Origin: Gnetum montanum
Taxonomy: Eukaryota; Streptophyta; Gnetopsida; Gnetales; Gnetaceae
Assembly: GCA_015680685.1 (NCBI GenBank)
Contig: MNCI01022534.1
Span: 317,712-346,212 of the forward strand
Reading direction: 5' to 3'
Length of the DNA stretch: 28,501 bases
A program made the position numbers and the translations under genes. Positions within the stretch are counted from its first letter, which is position 1; every line of letters begins with the position of its first letter. A model generated the notes under the pieces. It had not been told where the DNA came from. It saw only the letters and a list, made by a program, of their open reading frames with translations, and did not search any database. Shown here piece by piece: positions 11,060 through 21,701 of the stretch.

Positions 11060-13560
11060 GACATATACTCATCCTAATGAGTATATCCCTAACTTTACTT
11101 TATTCTCCATCAAGATGAATAGATGCACTAGAGAGATTTGTAAGGTAACATAGTGTTACTTCCAGATCGGGCAGTCCCAAATATGCTTCTCCGTGCTTTG
11201 GCATAGATTGGCATGACACAGCTTTATGTTGAATACGTTGCAGTAGATTTTGACTCAAGGGATTACTATCCTACAGCTGCACAATGTATGAGGGACTCAA
11301 GGCAGGAGAGCCAACATACACTGTTGAAGGGCAAAGAGGTCCCGCACATCCTAAGTGAAATGGGAGATGGTGAACCACTTATAACAGGTTCTCTATCAAA
11401 AGATGTTCCCCCTCCTAATGATAGTGAGGAGGTGGGGTATCAGAACCTATGATCCATGATACACAACCTTGGTTTTAATCCCTGTGAACACCAACTGCTC
11501 ACTGAGGGAACAACAACACATAACAAGGATGGGCACTCAGATGGTCATCACGATCGAGGCCGAAGCCACAGAAGAGAAGGTAAGAAACATCATCATGGTG
11601 ATGGTTCTCCTTATTCTTCTCCTTCTTCACATCACTCATCCTCTCCTTCCACATCTGGGCATAGCCATCACGAGCACAACGGTGAGGATCGAGGTAGGAA
11701 AAATGAGAGACCTCGACAAGAGAGTCCAGAGAGAGGAAGAGGGCATGAATGAAGGAAAACTAGGGAACAACGTAGACATCATAGATGTCATGAAAGAGAT
11801 GATCATGACGAGCCCCTACTTGCCACCTGGAGCATGTTAAATATAATGGAGGCAGTGAGAAGACCAACAAGGCATCAAAGAGATAGTTGAATCAAGCATT
11901 TAGACATGAACAATATCCCACACTTTGAGGGGGGATACAACGCTGATCCGCAACATCATTTACAGGAATTCCATGATGCTTGTTCCTTGCAAAACATAGA
12001 AAATAAGTGGAAGAAACTAAAGTTGTTTCCCAGGACACTCATTAAGGAAGCAGAGAGTTGGTACGGGTCCTTAGAACTGAAAACCATTAGGAGGTGGAGT
12101 ACGATGTTAGAACTCTTCAACGATAAGTATCAAACGTACTCCAAAGTGTCTAATTTGCATAAGAAGATCCAAGGATGGAAGCAAGGTACTCATGAACCCT
12201 TGGATGTTGTCATGGGCTGCTACTACGCATTGTTACATTGTTGCCCGAGCCATGGTTATGCACAGCAGGATCAAATCCACCACATCGTAGATGGGCTAAG
12301 GCATGAGACTAGAAGAACCCTTGGGACTTATGCCCAAGGGAGACTATCAAAACTTAGAGTCCATGAAATACATCGCCTGTTGGAGCAAGTAGCCAAAGAA
12401 GAAGGTGAGCTATGAAAAAGAGAGAGTGAGGAAGAATATAATCATGACCCCTCTCTTCAAAAGAAGGGAGTGAAATTTTGTGATGAAGAGGATGAGTCAC
12501 CACTTGAAGAGTTGGTGAATAGAAAAATCCTACTGATTCAAAAACTAACAACATAAGTATTGGCTAAGGTGGATCAATTATGGGATTCCTTAGACTCTAG
12601 ACTTGAAACTATCCTAAAAATCGTACAAGATTCTAAGGTGGAAAGAAGTAGTGACAAGGATAAGACAGAGTGGAGAGATTTTGGCCCTGCATGTGACAAG
12701 GGTAAGGGGAAAATAATTATCTCCAATGAGGTTGTGGACTTAGACATAGACAATGATGGTGGATGTGAGATCTACCAATATGACCATCCTAAGGGATGTT
12801 GTCCAATCATCTCACATCTACAAGAGTCTGGGGTGTATGCACTTAATTTGAGACTTAACCAATGGAAAACACCCCGAAGGTTACCTTATCCCTAAGGTAA
12901 CCCAAGGCAGTTCCACAAACCATTGATGTATTATCCAAGTGGAACTCCACCACAACCCATCGGACAACATTAGCAGTGGTAATATCCACAGTCATGGGGG
13001 GGCGTCACTATCGAAACAACAGTATCCTTACGGGCAACCTGATCCTTATGGCTATTATGTGTAGCAGCCGGTTTCTCCAAGTGACTCTATGGGTCACAAA
13101 ACTCCCCAACGTCACTACCAAGTTCGGGAGTACTTTAGGAGGACCCCTTCTCCTTCGAGAGACACTCCACACATGTTCCATCCTCCAAATCCATCCACAC
13201 CTCTTTCACCGGTAGTTCCCATAACACCTCCTACTCCAACAATGCAAGGGGAACTCCCCACTCAACCACAGTAACTTAACGCTAGGAGAGCTGTAAACAT
13301 TCAACTCGCTATTGGTTCTAACAACTGTAAAAAGAGAAGACCTTTCTTTAGAACCAGAAGCCTAAACAAGCTCTCACAACAACAAGCGGTTGAGCCTATG
13401 TACACTCCTCCACCATCTAAAACTTCGGAGCATCCTTTAGTCCAACAGAGTTGTACGCATATGGTTATGTTAAAGCATATCATAACTGATTGGATCAAGG
13501 TAGGCCACCTTCCAAGGAAACTCTCTGATCTTGGAAGCCCCTTAATCTATTTACAAATCA
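11060..13560 (+). pseudogene. gag of element B with intact-looking capsid core
   Basis: Codons at 11213, 11456, 11906 and 12560 are all in one frame, broken by only a handful of stops. The N-terminal part aligns with A (YYPTAAQC versus YHPIETQC). Then comes a His/Ser/Arg-rich tract (11510-11755), then the retrotransposon Gag capsid core at 11906-12415 (IPHFEGGYNADPQHHLQEFH, WKKLKLFPRTLIKEAESWY, RRWSTMLELFNDKY). The C-terminal KVDQLWDSLDSRLETI block is at 12563. A frame change occurs near the G7 run 12996-13002, after which frame 13089-13622 carries the Pro-rich tail (YPYGQPDPYGYYV). No CCHC knuckle was found. Confidence 0.85.
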
Positions 13561-13990
13561 CTGAGAATGAACCACATAAGGCTCTTCTTAACCTAGGTTT
13601 CGGAGTCAACCTAATTTTATGAGAGATGTATCAAGCCTGGAACCTTCCCCAACTTAAGAAGAGCAACATTCAACTAGAGCTAGCAGACCAGTCCATCACC
13701 ATTCCCTTGGGATTGGTGGAGGACATTATTACCACTATGTGCGGTTGGTCATACCTAGCCAATTTCTTGGTGATCGAAGTTAACAACAACAAAGGGGACT
13801 TCCCAATTATAATGGGAAGGCCATGGCTAAGTATGATAGATGCATACCTAGGGATCCATGATCTTTCCTTGGAGATATCTAAGGTAAACATATATGGAAA
13901 GATCGAGAAGAAGAAAGTTCTATGCATCACATACAGTGACTCAAAGGGTGATGACATGGAAGAATGATCAGCATCTCTTCCATGTAATTG
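13560..13990 (+). pseudogene. Aspartic protease of element B
   Basis: In the frame of 13398 and 13626. HKALLNLGFGVNLIL is the active-site loop: the catalytic Asp of D-L-G now reads Asn (GAC to AAC) while Leu-Gly is kept, the reverse of A's defect. It continues with WNLPQLKKSNIQLELADQSI, SITIPLGLVEDI and GDFPIIMGRPWLSMIDA. A TGA after NLIL and the lost Asp make it inactive. Homology to A continues at lower quality to about 14170. Confidence 0.85.
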
Positions 13991-14169
13991 GTGTGCCCAA
14001 GAAACACAAATTCAAAGGTGCCTGTATGTAGCAACCACACAAGTAGTGGACACCCCGTAGTTGAAAGCTACTAGAAAGAGCAACCCAATATGCATGGAAT
14101 GAATTGAGGAAACAACTCATGCTAATAATGAAGGCATAGACACATTGGAATATGAGCGTCGCCAACTTC

Positions 14170-14220
14170 CACCCCTTAATCTAAGAACATCAATTGGAAG
14201 AAGTTGGGCACTTCTACAAA
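14170..14220 (+). other. Deletion junction: RT-RNase H-integrase missing in element B
   Basis: Left of here B aligns with A up to about 4915 (GAGC..CACCAACT). Right of here it aligns with A from about 7836, the end of integrase and start of the spacer. About 2.9 kb present in A is absent. Confidence 0.75.
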
Positions 14221-14457
14221 ATTCAAACAAACACTCATTGTTTCGGATCTCTCCCTTGCAATTCAGTCATGGGGGAGATGGCCACTTATGCTGATCATTG
14301 GAGACCTTAGTTCTTTTTAGTTTTTTTCTTACACGTTTTTGTTTTACATGTTTTTTTTACACATTTTTGTCTTACACATTTTTTTTTTTACAAATTTCTT
14401 TAACTCTTCTTGTTTTTGTTTTACAACATCGTTATACTTTTTCATTTTGTATGTGTG

Positions 14458-14489
<32 letters not shown>

Positions 14490-15660
14490 ATCCACCTTGT
14501 AAGTTTGTCACCAATAAGTGTTCTTTATGATGGTATGAACTATTTTCATATTGAATGCTAATGTTTGGTTTTTACCTTTAAGTCATGATGTTGATACTAA
14601 GGTATGTTTCTTTTGATATGGTAGGCAATCAGTTCACTTCATCCATCCATCCACCAGTTCTATGGATTCTCTCGACTTGGAAATGTACAGTCCCTTTCTA
14701 ATAAGAACTCTAATGAATCAGTGACTAAGCATTCCTCAAACTAAGGACTCAAGGATTGAAAAAGTGTGTGACTTCAAGGGAACTTGATGCATTTGTGTTA
14801 GCCATTCTCTTGGGTGCTTGGATGTTTTCTTGTCATTCCGATGTTACCCAATTATTGGAAGCTGAGTCAATAAAAATAAGAAGTCTTTGCATGGTGTGGT
14901 TCTCACTCATAAAAAAATAAAAAAAAACAAACAAAAAAAAAGGAAGAAAAGAAAAGAAAGTGAGAATTCAAAGCACACCCCTTAGATGGAATAATCATTT
15001 GGGCTACAAGCATTGGTTATGAAACTCAAAATAAAATGTTTCCTCTAACTAAGGCCCTTCTTGCTTCCCATTCTCTCCTCCTTGTTGTTTCATCAGAATC
15101 GTGGTGGCTCTCTGAAGATGCATTCTTGTTACTTCAAGAGGATGGATTGACTTAATGCATTGATGCGAAGTCGCTAGATGTGGATTTTTTGAGGCCAAAC
15201 TTAGAATGGGATTTCCTAAGTCACATTAATCATGACATCAACAAGGGGCTGTAGACCACCTTGTTCTTGGGATTCCATTCCATTCTCTTCCCTCCATCCT
15301 TTTGTCCATTGTTCACCTCATTGCCAGTTGTATCATTAGTATATATTTGAGTTGATGCATTGTTTTCTTTTTGGTAAATTCTTATGGTTAAGACTTTAAC
15401 TCTTGTTCCAAAGGATATTCCTAGAGCCTACGGACTCTTTGAATGTGGGTTTGTCAGGGCATTAAGGGCATGAACCTACTTTGGGGAGGACCCACTGACA
15501 TTCCTATTTGGTGCATCCATTAAATTCTTTCCCTTAACATTTTTGCAATCCATTTTATTTTGTTCATTTCCATCTTGAAATCCATTTCATCGATGTCCAA
15601 GTTATCTTTTTTTATCCATCCTTCTTATTCCTTTTCTTTTTCCATTCTCTCACTATCAGA
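14221..15660 (+). other. Post-pol noncoding spacer of element B
   Basis: Counterpart of A 7861-9412 with the same order of landmarks and no plausible coding frame. It includes a T-rich run of 'TTTTGTTTTACACA'-like units (14316-14425) and the dinucleotide repeat listed separately. Confidence 0.65.
14452..14489. repeat. (TG)n microsatellite
   Basis: About 19 TG units with one interruption (TTTG near 14472). Element A has only about four TG units at the matching place (8046-8055), so it expanded after the copies diverged. Confidence 0.95.
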
Positions 15661-15689
15661 GGTTTGTGATTAGTCATGAGGGTATGGGA

Positions 15690-16045
15690 CCCAATTTTCG
15701 ATTTTCTCCTAACCCCCCCACCTTCAGTAGTCATCATTTATATATCTCCAAACCCATATTAGCCATACCACAACTTAGCCAATGGACTTTCACCGAAGCA
15801 AGGTATCAATTACATGATGATTCAATCACCCTTGCTAATATAAGATTGTGTTGTGTGTGCAAATGAAAATCATGTAAAAATGGACTGGATATGGAAGGAA
15901 CACTTGAAATGGAGCAGTGCTGGAAGTAGCTATGCAAGGAGCAAGATTGATGATGCACTTACCAATGGACAACGAAATGTGCAATCTTGGCATTGGCAAC
16001 AGCAACACTTCTTTCTCTCTCTCTCTTTCTCAGCTATCAAATGAG
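15690..16045 (+). other. Segment in B without a counterpart in A
   Basis: About 350 bp lie between the end of the shared spacer and the shared 3' tail, where A carries its aORF. It includes a short open stretch (15853-16044, ending near a CTCTCTCT run). I recognise no domain. It could be a captured host sequence, a remnant of another aORF version or unrelated filler. Confidence 0.4.
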
Positions 16046-16190
16046 GCCTGATGTCAATGTAATAAGGTGTTCACTTTTGTTGTCATGAACACCAGTTTTG
16101 TTGTGTCTTGTAATGATGATCCGTTCACATGTCATTCCATTAGTTCCATTTGAGTTAATAATCCCATACCTTCCTGATATTATTGTAAGG

Positions 16191-16226
16191 AACTCGAGGA
16201 TGAGTTTTCATTTAGTCATGGGGGTA
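16191..16226 (+). promoter_or_regulatory. Pre-LTR hairpin and polypurine tract of element B
   Basis: AACTCG-AGGA-TGAGTT (16191-16206) can form a six-pair stem with a four-base loop. Exactly 20 nt follow, TTCATTTAGTCATGGGGGTA, ending at the LTR. The TGGGGGTA part is the plus-strand primer. The same architecture is seen in A and C. Confidence 0.7.
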
Positions 16227-17086
16227 TGATGGGATGTGATATCACATGGGCCATGATGTCGCATACACGATATTGCGGCCGTTGCGATATCGCACAGGCC
16301 GCGATATCGCATCTTACCCTGCGATATCACGTACGCGATATCACGGTGCATCGTCATATCTATAAATAAGAGGCAGCTCTCCCTTGTTTCCTCATCTAGG
16401 CCTAGACCGTAGTAAAACTCTCGCAATTTTTTCACTCCAGAGATAGATTAATTTCCATGTCCCCGCAGTAGGAACTCCAGAGTGAATGGATATTTATTTG
16501 AGTAGACATTGTACCTGAACACAAGTTTGTGTATGGCAATAAAGATGAGCTTCTTGGATAAACCTTGCAGTGCATGGAATAGGCTAATTAGGATTTTCTT
16601 TACTGTTATTTATTACTTTTCATTTACATGCTTTATTAGGAATTAAATATTTCTCAACCCTTCTATCCTAGATAAGTGTCTCAGTATGACCGCTTCGAGC
16701 ACATGCGTTATGCATGGTGATCCCAACAACGATTAGCATTTGGTAACCACGGTTGCATTGGTTCAGGGTGTGAACAGTAAGTGGGAATGGATGTTGATGC
16801 TAGGTTAATTTAGACTTAGTTAATTAGTTAAAGTTAGAAATTAGTCTTTTCACCCTTCAACTCAATAGCGTAGGAGATAAAACACAAAAAGATATAAAAA
16901 TCATATACCTTAGACTTACTTAACCATACACCGTGACAACTACAAGTAATTCTGGAAAGATAAGGAATAATTAACCTTAAGTATTCCATGAGACGTGTAG
17001 GCACTTAGTCTGCGGAGTTCAACCAAATCATGTGTGTTACGCTCATATTCGTATGGTTGAGTGTAGGGGTACCTTTCCACTCATCA
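16227..17086 (+). repeat. 3' LTR of element B
   Basis: 860 bp. U3 array 16236-16346 with several GCGATATCGC-type palindromes, TATAAATA 16361-16368 and AATAAA 16538-16543. The array holds more units than that of the 5' LTR of the same element. Confidence 0.92.
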
Positions 17087-19907
17087 CCAACCAAGGGAAA
17101 AATGACCAAGAATGGAAAGGGGCTAGGAACATGCCCAAGAAGAACTAGTGGCAACCCATGCAATAGAACCTTTTTGAGAGGAGCCCGAAGTAGAATCTAT
17201 TTAGTAGATTCTAGAAGTAGAAGTAGCCTTAGAAAAATCACAATGTGGAGAGGTACCAGAACCAACACCAAGGCTTGAAGTCACATTAACATAAGCCTAC
17301 CTCAACACCATTAGCCCTCATGACATCCAACACTTATTTTTCCAAGAAATGAATTTTAGGCCATTCTTGGATAATGCCCTAGTAGAGGTTAAGACACAAC
17401 TGCAAACCTCTCCCATGTGGAAAACTATCACTTCTAGTGGGGAGTGGTACATGGGAGAGAAATACCTCTTTTAGAATAATAGAAGGTCAAGTTCTATTAT
17501 TAAGATCAAGGACATCCAAGTGTCCTATTCAGTTGAAGTAATTACATAAGTGCTTGGGTTTCCTAACACAAGAACATAATTAGAAAAGTTGTCGACACAG
17601 GCTAATGCTAAAGCCAAGAAGAAGTGGATCCAGTAGTGTAACAAGGTTAACCACAAGGAGTTCAGCGTGCTCACATCGATGAAACACATCTATTTCAAAA
17701 TCATGGCCTATCACCTCAATCCAATGATGAGGCTTAGTAAGGTGACCACTTTTTTCACCCAAGCATGCACCACTTTAAGCAAGATATTTCCTGTAAACCT
17801 TCCACAACTGATCTACTTAGAGATCAAGAAACATTTCAAGGAAAATGAATGTGGAAGGAGAGCCTTGCCCTTTTTGTGCCTCATCAAGAAACTTTGCAAA
17901 AGGGTAGGAATCATCTACTATACTTATGATAAAAGCTAACATACTCCTGTAGCTTCATGGTCCAAAATGATGAAAGAAAAGACACCTACCACCACCAAAG
18001 AAGAGGTGCGGTAGCTGCAACCTCCACCACCCACTCAAGAAACAACATTAGAAGCTCATGTAGCCATTGAATGCTTGCATGAAATCCAAGAGTAGCTTCT
18101 ACGTGAGTAAGAATAGTGTGCACAAACAAGTGGTGGCAATTCATTTGCATATCAACTGGTAATGAGTCACCTTAATGAGGTGGCTCAAACAATTAGTTAG
18201 ATAGAGAGAGGTGGGCTGATATTCTTTTCCTAGCAAACATAGCTTCCCACGAGATCAAATCCTAGTGCTCAAGCAGTGATGATGTCCTTATCGTAATACT
18301 GTATATTCCCAAAAATATCTAGGAATGTTGCTTCCTTTTTGGTGCACTTTGAGGAGGACAAGGGTGAAACTATATTGGTGATGTAGCACTAGGGGTAGGA
18401 GACAGCTACTGAAGTAATTGCTAACCGAGTAGCTAAAGCACTTAGGTTACCTATGATGTTTGTACCTAACATAGCTACACTTCAAGATGTGCAGATGTCC
18501 ATAGGCATAGTTAGTGGGAGATTAAATGTAGCTTAGCATGAAGAATTTCTAGAACGATTACTAGGGATTGAACAATTGATTTTGGATATCTTCGATCTTC
18601 TAGATAACAAAACTACAACCTAGTCAGAGCTACTAGAAGCAAGGGGTAAGTGCATCATTGTTTAGGGATAACTTGAAAAAAATCAAGCACAAAACCAATA
18701 CTTAGCCATGGATATTGCCAAATTGCATGCCTACTTTGCTGACCCTGCACTCCTCATCCTAGCAATAACTAGAGATGAAGCTTTTCAACAGCTTCAAGAA
18801 TGATTCAAGAAGCCTAAGTAGGAAGTGATGATGGCCATCTTCAACTAGTCAGTAGTAGAAGCAAAGGCATATTTAGTTCAAAAGGAATTGGTTTAGATGC
18901 ACTAGGAGAATGAAACACTAATCATAGAAAATTATTGCATGCATAATGTTGATGTCGAAAAAGAACAAATACAAGAATTCATTCATCAATAGTAGGAGTA
19001 GCTTGCTAGGGTGAACACTGATTTAAGGAGATTGGCCATATAGAATCAAAATATATCTATGAAGGAAGTTCAATCCTTATACCAAATGTTTGCCATTGAG
19101 ATCACCACTTAGAAAAATGAGGCTCTTAAGTTAGAAAGAGTAAAGAATCACTATAGAGACCAAGTTGGCTTGCAAAAGGAGATCAATGAGAAACACATTA
19201 AATTGGCTAAGTCACAAGTCAACAAGACTCTCCAGCAACTCCAACATGGAAGAGAGATATGACAACACATCACTGATGGGATTGATATCTACAATAAAGT
19301 AGAGATCTACCTAAAGGAGTTTTAGATAAAAGAAATGACAGAATACATGGCGTTGGCCAATCTTCACTATGTAAACCTAGCAATGATAATTGTTGGATGA
19401 TGATAGTTAGAATTAGAAAAATAAGTGGCCAGCTCATACTTGCTATCTTAGGTCATGTTTAAGCATCATAAAGACACCAAGTAAAAGCTTGAGATAGCAA
19501 ACATTGAACTTGAAGTTCTCCACGTGTGATTCATAGACCAAAGATCTATCACTGAGAACTTGTCCAAGAGGATGAATGATTACCAAGAGTTAAAAGATTC
19601 AATCAAAGCATTTGATATTGATTGCAAACAATTTTCTACATGGTTTATCAATGTGACGGAGATGTTGCCCATGATGTCCTATCTATGGGATGTTGCCATT
19701 CTAGCTCACATCAGAGATGTTCTGTGGACTATGAAAGATCCTTGAAGCAAGGAAGAAAAAATGAAAGAATTTTTGGATGCTTTCCATTTGTCACCAGTAG
19801 TTGTAGCTATAGCAAGATAGCCATAGCTACCTCAATTGTCACATGTGCCTAAAGTCAATGAAGGTCCCTTAGAACCTTAGGAGCCACCACCTCCTAGGAC
19901 TGTCTAA
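17087..19907 (+). pseudogene. aORF of element A: plant-transposon-protein-like domain plus coiled coil
   Basis: A single frame (codon starts divisible by 3) can be followed for 2.8 kb without a net frameshift despite about fifty internal stops, some two-thirds TAG. Joined to 9963-10008 it is about 953 codons. The acidic N-terminal part is followed (17316-17937) by blocks resembling the plant 'putative transposon protein' domain: HDIQHLFF, SSGEWYMGEKYLF, VLGFPNT, IFPVNLPQLIYLEIKKHF and ALPFLCLIKKLCKRVGI. From about 18360 the protein aligns with the coiled-coil ORF of C: ETILVM, LQDVQ, FLERLL, RDQVGL, EYMALANLHYVNLAM (19341-19385), RMNDYQELKD and a final EPPPPRTV. No membrane segment is seen, so it does not look like an envelope protein. 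Its function is unknown. The 5' end is cut off by element B. Confidence 0.8.
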
Positions 19908-20114
19908 TCTTTACCATCATCTTCATGTCATCAAAGGATGTGTTGTCAAAATTTTTATAGATTCATGTAATTGTATTCAATTTTGTGTCATGAACACCAT
20001 AATTTTTGTAATTGGTTGATCTATACACTCAGGAACTTAGTTTTGTTAAGTCAATTTGTTTTTTTTTTGTTAAAAGTCAATAAATAATCCCATACCTTTC
20101 TAATATTGTAAAAT

Positions 20115-20150
20115 AACTTGAGGATGATTTTTCATTCAATAGTGGGGGTA
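20115..20150 (+). promoter_or_regulatory. Pre-LTR hairpin and polypurine tract of element A
   Basis: AACTTG-AGGA-TGATTT (20115-20130) is the decayed form of the hairpin seen in B and C. It is followed by 20 nt ending AGTGGGGGTA directly before the 3' LTR. Confidence 0.65.
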
Positions 20151-21010
20151 TGATGAGTTGCAGTTGGCCTCATCAACTTAGCCCCATTGCCTAGGCCCCA
20201 TCAACCCAAGATCTACTTTTACCTATAAATACGAGCTCATCAGTCACATTTATGGGATGTCTTGTCATAGTAGTAGCAAAGCTATTGTAGTTTTCCCATT
20301 TAAGAGTTAGAATATTTTTCCAAGTGCCCATAGTAGGAGTCATTGAGTGTATGGATCTTTATTCGAGCATTGTTATACCTAAGCATGACAATGTGTGCGG
20401 CAATAAAGATGAGCTTTTTGATAAACCTTATAGCATTTTGGAATAGATTAAATATATCGTTCATGAATTTGATGTTTTCAATTAATTATTTAATATTTTC
20501 TAGTAATTAAGCTAATAAGATAGTTAAGTGAGATAGGTTGGATAGATTAAATACATAAGTATGATTTCTTTGAGTGTAACATGTATTTTCTTGGTAATCC
20601 CAATAGCATTAGTGCTTAGTTTGCCTAGTAACATAGCACTTGGTAACTTAGCAATGGATATGTGGGTCCAAGACATGTGTGAAAAGTGGGAATAGATGCT
20701 TATGTTAGGATTAGTTAGAGACCAGTTAGTTAGATAATTTGAATTAGTCATTAAAGTACTCTATCTCTTTCTGCAAGCACCCAAAAACATAAAACATAAA
20801 ATGATAAAAAATGATATGCCTTGATTACTCTTAACCATACCATTATGCTTCACAAGTGTAATTAGGAAGAGAACAAATGATCTTAGGGCAAGGTTCACTT
20901 CCTAGAAGACTAGTGTACCAGAAACTATAAAGTCCATAAAATTCAACAAATTGTGCATAAACGGTTTGTTATTCATATGGTTGGGCATAGGGGTACCTTG
21001 CTACTCATCA
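20151..21010 (+). repeat. 3' LTR of element A
   Basis: 860 bp, TGATGAG...CTCATCA. U3 array units lie at 20173-20215, TATAAATA at 20224-20231 and AATAAA at 20402-20407. It pairs with 1368-2293. Confidence 0.92.
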
Positions 21011-21701
21011 ACAACTTTAATCTTTGAGTTAAGAGTATTCTTGTTAGATAAGGAAAAATTCACAAAAGCTTCTACATCTCTTATTTATTTATTACCATTT
21101 AATCAATCTTATTATTAACATTAACTTCAAATTTGTATCATTTTTATTCTATCCTTATCTTTAATACATTTTTTCTTTTTCAAAACATCTTCTTTTTTTA
21201 GAAGGAAAGAAAAAACATAAAATAAATTTCATTCACAATAACAAAACATACAAGAATTATAATGATTACAATATGTAATTAGTTCAATGTAAGGCTTCCA
21301 TCTACTTGCAATTCTAAATTCTTTTTACTATTAAAATGTTTTAATTCCAATAAAAGAACATTTACAAGAATCAAATGATGTGAAAATAGATTCCATATGT
21401 TTAATAGAACTAAGAAGACTAATAATTTGCTACTCAACTTACTAAAAATTCATAAAAGATTAAATAGCTCAACAAAAGAAAGAATGTTAGAATATTCTTC
21501 AAATTGTGGAAAAAAATTTTGTTTCTATTTATGAATGATCAACTTTGCATACTTATGCATAAATGACCTTGTATGTAGTGGATGTTACCTTATCAAACCA
21601 TTACTTAGCTTAAAAGGTTGAATAAAATGAAAATAGTACCAAGATTGAATATCTAAATGTTATATTTTTGTATTATATCATTTTACTATGAAGCAAAACT
21701 T
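21011..21701. other. AT-rich flank without a recognisable feature
   Basis: Very AT-rich, with long A and T runs. No coding frame, LTR or RNA gene signal was seen on either strand. Confidence 0.55.

Larger units (their letters stand above)
10009..17086 (+). mobile_element. Element B: non-autonomous Ty3/gypsy element nested in A
   Basis: LTRs 10009-10806 and 16227-17086 both begin TGATGG and end CTCATCA, with flanking CCAAT/CCAAC as a target duplication carrying one change. It has a primer site (10808-10825), gag, protease, then a jump straight into the post-pol spacer at about 14170-14220. RT, RNase H and integrase are absent, as is the aORF. The LTRs differ by eye at about one position in eleven, fewer than A's, as nesting requires. 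It could have moved only with proteins supplied by relatives. Confidence 0.92.
1368..21010 (+). mobile_element. Element A: old Ty3/gypsy retrotransposon interrupted by element B
   Basis: The LTR pair 1368-2293 and 20151-21010 both begin TGATGAG and end CTCATCA, and both enclose matching TATA and AATAAA signals. They differ by eye at about one position in eight. Order inside: tRNA-Asp-like primer site, gag, protease, RT, RNase H, integrase, a noncoding spacer, a stretch resembling the start of the LTR, the aORF, polypurine tract. Element B (10009-17086) lies inside it. Without B the copy is about 12.6 kb, and it has also lost the Gag capsid region. The flanking 5-mers ATAGT and ACAAC differ by three transitions, so no clean target-site duplication remains. 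All reading frames are full of stops, so the copy is dead. Confidence 0.9.

Noticed and set aside
11469-11840. 123-codon frame overlapping gag of B, with a similar shorter one in A (2973-3191)
   Set aside because: It is the +1 frame of the His/Ser/Asp-rich tract. Codons of those residues read as Val/Ile/Leu in this frame, so the openness comes from composition.
12991-13002. AGTCATGGGGGGG in gag of B as another polypurine tract
   Set aside because: It lies inside the coding tail of gag; A has no such string at the matching place, so it is probably chance.
14298-14561. Hydrophobic frame with Val-Cys repeats
   Set aside because: It is a translation of T-rich runs and the TG microsatellite.
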